Positions 8,106 to 14,764 of a stretch of 18,837 bases of DNA are shown in pieces; position 1 is the first letter of the stretch; each line of letters opens with the position of its first letter. The position numbers and the translations under genes are program-made. The notes under the pieces were generated by a model. It ran no database searches and was not told where the DNA came from. It saw nothing but the letters and a program-made list of their open reading frames with translations. The stretch lies in the NCBI GenBank assembly GCA_023430725.1, contig JAEYZD010000175.1, positions 1-18,837 of the forward strand. Reading direction: 5' to 3'. The DNA comes from Bacteroidota bacterium (GTDB lineage: Bacteria; Bacteroidota; Bacteroidia; Bacteroidales; VadinHA17).

Positions 8106-9215
8106 TCATTTACCGGCGAACCTTCGTGATGACGGAAACATACTCATCACCCATACCACCATAAAATAGAAGGGATACAGGAGCTCTGAAACAATGAATT
8201 GTATCACCCGCATGCGGTTCCCTCTCTTTTTCATCTCCCCGCTGATCAGCAGGTAATCGGGTATGGCTTTTATCCCGTACATGGCGGCAGCCAAGGGAAC
8301 ATATGCAGCTGAAAAGCATGAAGCTACCGCGGCGGCGGTGACGGCGGCGTTGCACGCCGCCGTGGCTGCGGCGAGGGTGAGAGTCTGCGGGCTCCGCAGG
8401 TGCGTGGCTTTTGATGCCCAGCGTGCGCGCTGCCTCAACAGAGCCGCAGCCGTGACCGCTCCGGCGGTCTCCACCGCCGCCGCGCTGCGGCCGTCATGCC
8501 TGGCGGCCCCGCCGCCACGCATGACGGCCTCCAGCAGGAACATGTCATCGCCCGACGGTAAATCCTCCCGCAACTCACCTGCATGACGCAGATATACCTC
8601 CCGGCGGAACGACATGTTTGCCGCATTGCACATCACCGGACAACCTGCCTCAGCCGCCGCCTCTGTGACAGCCTGCAATGCCGCAAACTCATAAGCGCCG
8701 AACTGCGGCCAGAACCCTCCGCGCGGCTTCTGAACCACCGGGGCAAGAACCATATCCGGGCCTTCAGCAGCGTACCAGGTGGCATGCGTGCGTACCCATG
8801 CAATCCCGACTCTGCAGTCTGCGTCAGTAGTAATAATAACCTCACCAGATGACTTCTCAATCCCGTATCTTACTGCTCTCTTCTTGCCTGAGAAAGGATT
8901 GTATATTAGTCTCATCCGCGGGCTCTCCGTCTCATTCAGGCCTGCAATGAATTCGCTGACCAGAACCGGCGTTCTGTCAGTTGAATTGTCGTTGACAACA
9001 ATGACTTCAAGAAGATATGACGGATAATCCTGCCTCGCCAGGCTTTCCAGAAGTGCCGGAAGATTCTGTTCCTCATCCTTCGCAGCCACAATCACACTGA
9101 CCTTTGGCAGTCCGGCCACCGGATAATCCGACGGATTTCTCCGGCGAATAAGAATCAGATGCAGGACAAGCAGTCCTGCCGAATAAATGATTACCGGAAG
9201 AATGAGCCACCACAT
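8106..9215 (-). CDS. Membrane-anchored family 2 glycosyltransferase
   Basis: Predicted inverting GT-A transferase that moves a sugar from a nucleotide sugar to a lipid or polysaccharide acceptor at the inner membrane. It has 369 residues. A hydrophobic segment covers residues 1-23. The catalytic domain shows VSVIVAAKDEEQNL (39-52), Asp76 in VVNDNSTDRT, the metal-binding DAD (131-133), GDD (222-224) and the QRARW motif (262-266) of processive-type GT2 enzymes. Hydrophobic segments near 285-312 and 336-359 would anchor the C-terminus. Residues 235-300 are very Ala-rich and encoded by unusually GC-rich DNA (about 8320-8520). Donor and acceptor cannot be told from sequence. It lies 12 bases after the GNAT gene, probably as one transcript, and no other polysaccharide genes are near. 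Confidence 0.85.
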   Translation of the reverse strand: MWWLILPVIIYSAGLLVLHLILIRRRNPSDYPVAGLPKVSVIVAAKDEEQNLPALLESLARQDYPSYLLEVIVVNDNSTDRTPVLVSEFIAGLNETESPRMRLIYNPFSGKKRAVRYGIEKSSGEVIITTDADCRVGIAWVRTHATWYAAEGPDMVLAPVVQKPRGGFWPQFGAYEFAALQAVTEAAAEAGCPVMCNAANMSFRREVYLRHAGELREDLPSGDDMFLLEAVMRGGGAARHDGRSAAAVETAGAVTAAALLRQRARWASKATHLRSPQTLTLAAATAACNAAVTAAAVASCFSAAYVPLAAAMYGIKAIPDYLLISGEMKKRGNRMRVIQFIVSELLYPFYFMVVWVMSMFPSSRRFAGK

Positions 9216-9227
9216 CCCAGTGAGAGT

Positions 9228-9674
9228 TTACACCATCCACTCGAAAGTACGATAGTGACTTCCGTTCATCCCCATAGCCTCGTAGGTCTTCTGGGCGCGG
9301 ACATTCTCCGACTCCACATAAAGTCTCAGTCCAGCTATTCCCTGCTCAAGACCTTCCTTCTTAACCTGTTCATACATCAATCTGAATATCCCCTTTCGAC
9401 GGTAATCAGGAATCACATAGACCGACTGAAACCACCATATATTTGCATTACGCCAGTCGCTCCACTCAAATGTGATCATCAGTGAGGCCACTGCCATGCC
9501 CTGATCTTCAGCCACATAGTAATGTCCCCTGGTCGGGTCATCGAATACGGCTCTTACTCCGCGTGTTATAAGGTCTGTCTTTAGTTCCATCCCCTCCGTC
9601 TCCATGGCCATGGCCTGCTGGAAGGAGATAATTGCCGGGGCGTCATCGGGGGTTGCTTTGCGGATAGTTATCAT
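9228..9674 (-). CDS. GNAT-family N-acetyltransferase
   Basis: Acetyl-CoA-dependent acetyltransferase of unknown substrate, 148 residues. It begins MITIRKATPDDAPAI, the classic GNAT first strand and helix. The acetyl-CoA-binding stretch is VYVIPDYRRKGIFRLMYEQV (86-105); RRKGIF stands in the place of Q/RxxGxG/A. The C-terminal LYVESENVRAQKTYEAMGM (118-136) is the usual motif B region. The frame stays open upstream to a start at 9773, but that extension would run through two copies of a hairpin repeat and has no GNAT-like residues, so the ATG at 9674 is preferred. It is followed 12 bases later by the glycosyltransferase gene. The substrate could be a sugar, a protein N-terminus or a small metabolite; nothing here decides. 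Confidence 0.85.
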   Translation of the reverse strand: MITIRKATPDDAPAIISFQQAMAMETEGMELKTDLITRGVRAVFDDPTRGHYYVAEDQGMAVASLMITFEWSDWRNANIWWFQSVYVIPDYRRKGIFRLMYEQVKKEGLEQGIAGLRLYVESENVRAQKTYEAMGMNGSHYRTFEWMV

Positions 9675-9704
9675 AATATATTTATTTGGTGTATCCTGTT
9701 CTAC

Positions 9705-9728
9705 AATTCCTGCAGGTCTGCGACCTGC
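9705..9728 (-). repeat. REP-like hairpin, copy 4
   Basis: Read on the minus strand: GCAGGTC, loop GCA, GACCTGC, then tail AGGAATT. Bases 9704-9733 recur at 9754-9783 with one difference over 30 positions. It lies 30 bases upstream of the GNAT start, with the tail pointing at the gene. Confidence 0.7.
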
Positions 9729-9754
9729 GTGGATATCCTGCGTGCCCGGTCTGC

Positions 9755-9778
9755 AATTCCTGCAGGTCTGCAACCTGC
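9755..9778 (-). repeat. REP-like hairpin, copy 5
   Basis: Read on the minus strand: GCAGGTT, loop GCA, GACCTGC (one T-G wobble), then tail AGGAATT. It is exactly 50 bases from copy 4. A further isolated AATTCCT at 9806-9812 may be the remnant of another unit. Confidence 0.7.
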
Positions 9779-9819
9779 GTGGACAAAATGTGGAGTCTGT
9801 TCAATAATTCCTGGTTGCC

Positions 9820-9868
9820 CCGCCTGCCGCCTGCCGCCTGAGGACTGAAGACTGGAGACTGCCGACAG
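9820..9868 (-). repeat. Heptanucleotide tandem array (NNGNCTG on the plus strand)
   Basis: Seven consecutive units: CCGCCTG three times, then AGGACTG, AAGACTG, GAGACTG, CCGACAG. The last four are the reverse complement of the CAGTCNN units at 7892-7947, so the two arrays are inverted with respect to each other around the GT/GNAT block. A further three units (TGCCTAT, TGCCAAT, TGCCTTT) occur at 9946-9966. Confidence 0.75.
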
Positions 9869-9903
9869 CACTATTGCCTGCCCTGCAATCTGGCTCCTTC
9901 GCT

Positions 9904-9927
9904 AAAATGACCCACCGGGTCATTTTT
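9904..9927 (-). terminator. Probable terminator of carB
   Basis: A perfect 10-bp stem AAAATGACCC/GGGTCATTTT with loop ACC lies 49 bases beyond the carB stop. On the minus strand the stem ends in TTTT, a short U-tract. The structure is nearly symmetrical and could work in both directions. The rest of 9675-9975 holds only the repeats listed separately; no gene was seen in it. Confidence 0.6.
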
Positions 9928-9975
9928 ATGCGCTCGGACCTCTGCTGCCTATTGCCAATTGCCTTTTATCGCAGA

Positions 9976-12900
9976 TCAATACTCATCCCACGCCTTGATC
10001 TCAATCTCACTCTCAGGAACGCTGCAGAAGGCGTTGATGAATGCAGAGGCCAGCCTTGCATTTGTGATCAGCGGAATATTGTAATCCACAGCACTGCGCC
10101 TGATCTGGTAGTCGTTGCTCAGCTCCGTCGCAGACAGATCCTTCGGTATGTTTATGACCAGGTCAACTACCCGCTTCCTTATGAGCTCCACCGTATTCGG
10201 CGATGCCTGCTCATCGGGCCAGTAAGCCACCTTTGCCGCAACACCTGCATTGGAAAGAAACTGCTGCGTCCCTCTCGTGGCAAAGATCTCATAACCCAGC
10301 TTCTCAAGGAGCCTCACAGCTTCCAGAAGGTCCGCCTTCGCCTTGGCAGGCCCAGAAGATATAAGCACAGCCTTGACCGGCATGCGATAGCCAACAGAGT
10401 ACATCGCCTTGAGCAAAGCCTCATGGAAACTGTCGCCAATACAGCCCACCTCGCCCGTTGATGCCATGTCCACCCCCAGCACGGGATCGGCCTTGGCAAG
10501 ACGCGAGAAGCTGAACTGGGAAGCCTTGACCCCTACATAATCCAGGTCAAAGACCGACTTGTGCGGTTTCTCCCACTGAACTCCAAGCATGATTTTGGTG
10601 GCCAGCTCTATGAGATTTATCTTCAGCACCTTGGAAACGAAGGGCATGCTCCGGCTGGCGCGCAGGTTGCATTCGATTACCTTAATGTCGTTGTCACGTG
10701 CCAGGAACTGGATGTTAAACGGGCCTGAGATATTCAGCTCACGTGCAATCTCGCGTGAGATACGCTTGATGCGCCGTACCGTCTCGAAGTAAATTTTCTG
10801 GGGAGGGAAAACTATTGTTGCATCGCCTGAGTGCACGCCGGCATACTCCACATGCTCGCTGATTGCATAGGCTACAATCTCGCCACCGGAGGCGACTGCA
10901 TCAATTTCGATCTCCTTTGCATACTCAATGAACTCTGAAACCACTACTGGATGTTCCTTGGAAACGCTGGCTGCCAGCTCCAGGAAATGCCTCAGCTCTG
11001 AGCTGTTGGAGACCACATTCATGGCGGCTCCGGAGAGCACATAGGAGGGACGGATCAGCACCGGGAAACCTATGTCCTCAATGAAACTGTTTATCTCCCC
11101 GAAGCTCCGGAGTTCCCTCCACCGGGGCTGGTCAACTCCCAGCATGTCACACATGGATGAGAACTTATGACGGTCCTCAGCCCGGTCAATAGACTCCGGG
11201 GGTGTGCCCAGGATAGGTACTCCCTGCCTGTGCAGGCGCATCGCGAGGTTATTAGGGATCTGTCCTCCCATTGCCAGGATGGCTCCGCGGGGAGTCTCCA
11301 GGTCGATCACATCCATCACCCTTTCAAATGACAGCTCATCGAAATAGAGCCTGTCGCACATGTCATAATCGGTGCTGACGGTCTCGGGATTGTAATTTAT
11401 CATCACGCCACGCAGCCCTTCACGTCTGATTGTGTTGATCGCGTTGACCGAGCACCAGTCAAACTCCACGCTTGAACCGATGCGGTAGGCACCGGACCCC
11501 AGCACTATTACCGAACGCTTGTCGTTCTCGTACCATATGTCGTGCTCCATCCCGCTGTATGTGAGATAGAGATAGTTGGTGACGGCAGGGTACTCGGCCG
11601 CCAGGGTATCTATCTGCTTGACATACGGCACAATTCCCCGGCTTTTGCGGTGGCGCCGCACAGTGAGCATCGCCTCATTGCTTGACCGGTTGTCAGGCTT
11701 CAGAATGTGTCTTGCTATCTGAAAATCACTGAAGCCGTTGATCTTGGCATGAAGGAGTTCCCTGTCCGGCAGACTCTCCAGAGAGTTGTAACCCTCGAGC
11801 TCCTTCTTGATATTACTGATATTCTGAAGCTTGTACAGGAACCACCGGTCTATTTTGGTCAGTTCCCATATCCGGTCCACATCAAATCCATTCTCCAGAG
11901 CTTCGGCAATTGAGAAGATACGCATGTCGGTAGGCTGTGACAGCTCTTTCTCTATGTCACTGAAACTAAGGTTCCTGTTTGAGACGAAGCCGTGCATCCC
12001 CAGCCCGATCATCCGGAGCCCCTTCTGAATTGCCTCCTCAAAAGTACGCCCGATGGCCATGATCTCCCCCACGCTCTTCATGCTGCTCCCTATCTCGTGC
12101 GCAACGCCCTGGAACTTGTTCAGGTCCCAGCGCGGGATCTTGCAGACGATATAGTCCAGAGCCGGCTCAAAGCATGCGGTTGTTGTTTTTGTGACTGAGT
12201 TCTTGAGCTGGTGCAGGCCGTATCCCAGCGCCAGCTTGGCTGCCACGAAGGCGAGGGGGTAACCTGTAGCCTTCGAAGCCAGGGCGCTGGAGCGCGAAAG
12301 ACGGGCATTGACTTCAATTACACGGTAGTCCTCGGAGTTGGGATCCAGTGCATACTGGACATTGCATTCGCCTATGATGCCGACATGACGGATGATTTTT
12401 ATCGATAGTTCCCTCAGCTTGTGATATTCACTGTTTGTGAGTGTCTGCGACGGCGCCACCACGATGCTTTCGCCGGTATGTATCCCAAGCGGGTCGAAGT
12501 TTTCCATGTTGCAGACGGTGATGCAGTTGTCGTACCTGTCACGCACCACTTCATATTCAACCTCCTTCCATCCCTTCAGTGACTCCTCGACGAGTATCTG
12601 GTCAGAGTAGGAGAAGGCCCTTGCGGCCATGGTCCGGAGCTCTTCATTGTTTGAGCAGAATCCGCTCCCCTGCCCGCCTAGAGTGTATGCCGCCCTGATA
12701 ATGATAGGGAATCCCAGTCCCTGTGCTGCCCCGATTGCATCTTCCACAGTTGTCACAGCCACGCTTCTGGGAGTCCTCACGCCGATCTCATCGAGCTTCT
12801 TCACAAACAGTTCGCGATCCTCGGTGTTCATTATCGCGTCCACCGGTGTGCCAAGCACCTTCACCCCGTATTTTTCAAAGACTCCGCTTCTGTAGAGGGC

Positions 12901-13194
12901 TGTGCCACAGTTGAGAGCGGTCTGACCGCCGAACGAAAGCAGTATTCCGTCGGGTCTCTCACGCTCAATAACCCTCTCGACAAAATTCGGGGTAACCGGG
13001 AGGAAATAGATCTTGTCAGCGATCTTCTCCGAGGTCTGCACCGTGGCGATGTTCGGATTGATAAGCACAGTGAAGATTCCTTCTTCGCGAAGCGCCTTAA
13101 GTGCCTGTGAACCAGAGTAGTCAAACTCTCCTGCCTCGCCTATCTTGAGGGCTCCTGAGCCCAGCAGCAGCACCTTCTTTATATCGTCGTTCAT
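9976..13194 (-). CDS. carB: Carbamoyl-phosphate synthase large subunit, eukaryote-like type
   Basis: Makes carbamoyl phosphate from bicarbonate, ammonia released by the CarA glutaminase, and two ATP; it feeds arginine and pyrimidine synthesis. From the ATG at 13194 it has 1072 residues (E. coli 1073). A second ATG directly upstream (13197) is equally possible. Two ATP-grasp halves are visible. The first has EFDYSGSQ (23-30) and Glu294/Asn296; the second has SSVEFDW (574-580) and Glu841/Asn843. The C-terminal MGS-like regulatory domain covers about 935-1072, with Thr973 and Thr976 in ATRGT and Trp992 where E. coli has Lys993. Many motifs read like animal CPS1/CAD rather than E. coli CarB. The frame is open to 13380, but the extra 62 residues do not resemble CarB. 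carA is not adjacent. The divergent argR operon lies about 3 kb away. Confidence 0.96.
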   Translation of the reverse strand: MNDDIKKVLLLGSGALKIGEAGEFDYSGSQALKALREEGIFTVLINPNIATVQTSEKIADKIYFLPVTPNFVERVIERERPDGILLSFGGQTALNCGTALYRSGVFEKYGVKVLGTPVDAIMNTEDRELFVKKLDEIGVRTPRSVAVTTVEDAIGAAQGLGFPIIIRAAYTLGGQGSGFCSNNEELRTMAARAFSYSDQILVEESLKGWKEVEYEVVRDRYDNCITVCNMENFDPLGIHTGESIVVAPSQTLTNSEYHKLRELSIKIIRHVGIIGECNVQYALDPNSEDYRVIEVNARLSRSSALASKATGYPLAFVAAKLALGYGLHQLKNSVTKTTTACFEPALDYIVCKIPRWDLNKFQGVAHEIGSSMKSVGEIMAIGRTFEEAIQKGLRMIGLGMHGFVSNRNLSFSDIEKELSQPTDMRIFSIAEALENGFDVDRIWELTKIDRWFLYKLQNISNIKKELEGYNSLESLPDRELLHAKINGFSDFQIARHILKPDNRSSNEAMLTVRRHRKSRGIVPYVKQIDTLAAEYPAVTNYLYLTYSGMEHDIWYENDKRSVIVLGSGAYRIGSSVEFDWCSVNAINTIRREGLRGVMINYNPETVSTDYDMCDRLYFDELSFERVMDVIDLETPRGAILAMGGQIPNNLAMRLHRQGVPILGTPPESIDRAEDRHKFSSMCDMLGVDQPRWRELRSFGEINSFIEDIGFPVLIRPSYVLSGAAMNVVSNSSELRHFLELAASVSKEHPVVVSEFIEYAKEIEIDAVASGGEIVAYAISEHVEYAGVHSGDATIVFPPQKIYFETVRRIKRISREIARELNISGPFNIQFLARDNDIKVIECNLRASRSMPFVSKVLKINLIELATKIMLGVQWEKPHKSVFDLDYVGVKASQFSFSRLAKADPVLGVDMASTGEVGCIGDSFHEALLKAMYSVGYRMPVKAVLISSGPAKAKADLLEAVRLLEKLGYEIFATRGTQQFLSNAGVAAKVAYWPDEQASPNTVELIRKRVVDLVINIPKDLSATELSNDYQIRRSAVDYNIPLITNARLASAFINAFCSVPESEIEIKAWDEY

Positions 13195-13487
13195 CATTCC
13201 CGTTTGGGTTGTAAAAATACAACAAAATTGAAGTGCAGCCCTGTCTGGTACAGAAGAAGCAACAGGTTCTCCGGGCGGTGAGCCTGGCCGGCATCGAACC
13301 GGATGCCACATCCGGCCGGACATCCATCCTGACCGGGGTTGAGCAGGCAGCAGAACCCGGCCGGACATTGATCCGGGCACCTGTCCTGATAATGCTCACA
13401 GTCGAAACAGAACCGGTGGTATTCAGAACTTTGACATTCATTGTTAAAAAATAAACACCCGTCAATACCTATGTAACATAGGGGCAT
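13194..13487 (-). CDS. Possible small Cys-rich protein overlapping the carB start
   Basis: An ATG at 13487 opens a 97-codon frame whose TGA overlaps the carB start (ATGATGA). Eleven of the first 60 residues are Cys (4, 11, 18, 27, 30, 37, 41, 46, 47, 56, 60), including CPAGFCC and CPAGCG. In the middle part the second codon position is the least GC-rich and the third is GC-rich, as in coding DNA here. Against it, all three minus-strand frames are largely open in this GC-rich stretch, the C-terminal third looks random, and no family is recognised. If not a gene, the 350-base gap 13195-13544 holds only this GC-rich tract, with a twice-repeated TGTCCGGCCGG on the minus strand and a CCGGATG-CCA-CATCCGG hairpin at 13299-13315. 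Confidence 0.22.
   Translation of the reverse strand: MPLCYIGIDGCLFFNNECQSSEYHRFCFDCEHYQDRCPDQCPAGFCCLLNPGQDGCPAGCGIRFDAGQAHRPENLLLLLYQTGLHFNFVVFLQPKRE
13208..13223 (-). promoter_or_regulatory. Palindrome upstream of carB, possible ArgR-type operator
   Basis: GTTGTA-AAAA-TACAAC is a perfect 6-4-6 inverted repeat ending 11 bases before the upstream carB ATG (13197). Its right half plus loop (AAAAATACAA) is identical to the right half of the ARG box in front of argR, but the left half does not fit the ARG consensus. It may be a hairpin or an operator for another regulator. Confidence 0.3.
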
Positions 13488-13544
13488 TTATTACGTTTAC
13501 TTACTGAACTGTTTCGGGACCCATCTCATTAAAACCGAGGCTTT

Positions 13545-14744
13545 ATGAACAACGACATCCGGAATGCCATGAAATTACTTTCGTCATTTTTACTGGTTAT
13601 TACATTTTCTGTAATTAGCCTGAAAGGGCAGTCACCCCAGGGAACCCTTAAAATTTTCTCTGACAACCCGCTGGTTGTTTATGTCGATGAGACCCATTAT
13701 CCGCAGTACGGCGAGATTCTGCTGGCCCCCGGTACCCACTGGGTGAAAGCTATAAACGCAGATGGTGTGAGGGTCTACAGTCAGATAGTGACCGTCAAAA
13801 ACGGAGAGGTCACATCGGTCCTCATAGAGGCGCCACAGGCAGGGAACCCTTCCACTCAGACAGCCGCTGCGCAGACAGCCGCCGCTCAGACAACTGCCGT
13901 GCCGACAACCACCACCCAGACAACCACCGCGCCGACAACCCCCGCACAGAAACCCACCGCACAGACCCCCCAGGGCCAGTTGCCGGCAGGGCAAAACACC
14001 ACCGGTCAGGCCGGAGTGACTTATATGCAAACCGGATCAGTCACACAGTCCGGTCAGCCAGAACCGGCACAGGAAAGCAAACAGGATCCTGCTAAACCAT
14101 CTGAAACAGAGGCTCCGGCAGCACCGGTACAAACAATTGACCTAGGACAGACTGGCGGAATCCTCCCCGCGGATATGAGCGGTGCATTCGGGCTCACCTT
14201 CGGGATGAGTACGGGTGATGTGGATGAGATTATGTCACCCAAGTCAGCACAGGCTCAGAGGAATACAGGTTACAACGTCTATGCCATTCCCAAAGGGTCT
14301 TCATTCTGCATTGTTGAATGCAGGTTCATCGACAAGAAGCTGTTCCAGATCATAGTCGGGTATGTGTCAACATCCACCGATAAATCCAAGCTGAAACTGA
14401 ACAAGGGCGAAGTTCCCGTCCCTGAGTTCAACCAGATGTTAAATGACGTGACTGCAGTCTACGGACCGGCCGGAACAGCTGAAAGGATATTTCTTGCCGG
14501 ATACACTGATGATGACGGTCGTCTCCTTGAGGCACTGAAGAAGAAAAAGGCACTGCTGCTTCATAAATGGACCGATCCTGCAACAGGGAATTATATAATG
14601 GTGGGACTGGGTTACACTACAGCCCCGCTCGCAGCGACAATTTACACAAGCGGACCTATGAGTGCCGATGCCGCTGCACGTAAGCTCAGGATTCATGCGT
14701 ATGATTACCATAAATCATTCAAGGACAATTATTTTTCCAATTAG
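13545..14744 (+). CDS. Secreted protein: PEGA-like domain, Thr/Ala/Gln/Pro-rich linker, C-terminal domain of unknown function
   Basis: 399 residues. An N-terminal signal peptide is visible (hydrophobic core about 11-26, cleavage plausible before Gln29), so it is probably exported; there is no lipobox Cys. The second Met (residue 9, base 13569) gives a cleaner signal peptide and may be the true start. Residues 33-96 form a PEGA-like beta domain (GTLKIFSDNP...VYVDET...APGTH...GEVTSVLIEA). Residues 98-195 are low-complexity, built of TAAAQ/TTTTQ/TTAP units, probably a flexible linker. Residues 210-399 are a globular region (LTFGMSTGDVDEIM, then a Lys-rich turn LKKKK) that I do not recognise. The PEGA domain is about two-thirds identical by eye to that of the next gene, 20 bases downstream, so the pair probably arose by duplication and shares a transcript. 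A surface or envelope role is inferred. Confidence 0.8.
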   Translation: MNNDIRNAMKLLSSFLLVITFSVISLKGQSPQGTLKIFSDNPLVVYVDETHYPQYGEILLAPGTHWVKAINADGVRVYSQIVTVKNGEVTSVLIEAPQAGNPSTQTAAAQTAAAQTTAVPTTTTQTTTAPTTPAQKPTAQTPQGQLPAGQNTTGQAGVTYMQTGSVTQSGQPEPAQESKQDPAKPSETEAPAAPVQTIDLGQTGGILPADMSGAFGLTFGMSTGDVDEIMSPKSAQAQRNTGYNVYAIPKGSSFCIVECRFIDKKLFQIIVGYVSTSTDKSKLKLNKGEVPVPEFNQMLNDVTAVYGPAGTAERIFLAGYTDDDGRLLEALKKKKALLLHKWTDPATGNYIMVGLGYTTAPLAATIYTSGPMSADAAARKLRIHAYDYHKSFKDNYFSN

Positions 14745-14764
14745 ATCCATTCAAAAACACACCT

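Noticed and set aside
9675..9773. N-terminal extension of the GNAT protein to a start at 9773
   Set aside because: The added 33 residues are encoded by two copies of an intergenic hairpin repeat and do not resemble a GNAT N-terminus; the internal ATG gives the standard start.
13195..13380. 62-residue N-terminal extension of CarB
   Set aside because: The sequence is Pro/Arg-rich and unlike CarB; the length from 13194 fits the family to within one residue.
13468..13482. CCTATG-TAA-CATAGG hairpin as an operator for the PEGA pair
   Set aside because: It is short, no matching second site or known consensus was found, and no good promoter could be placed around it (TACGTTTA at 13492 lacks a -33 element).
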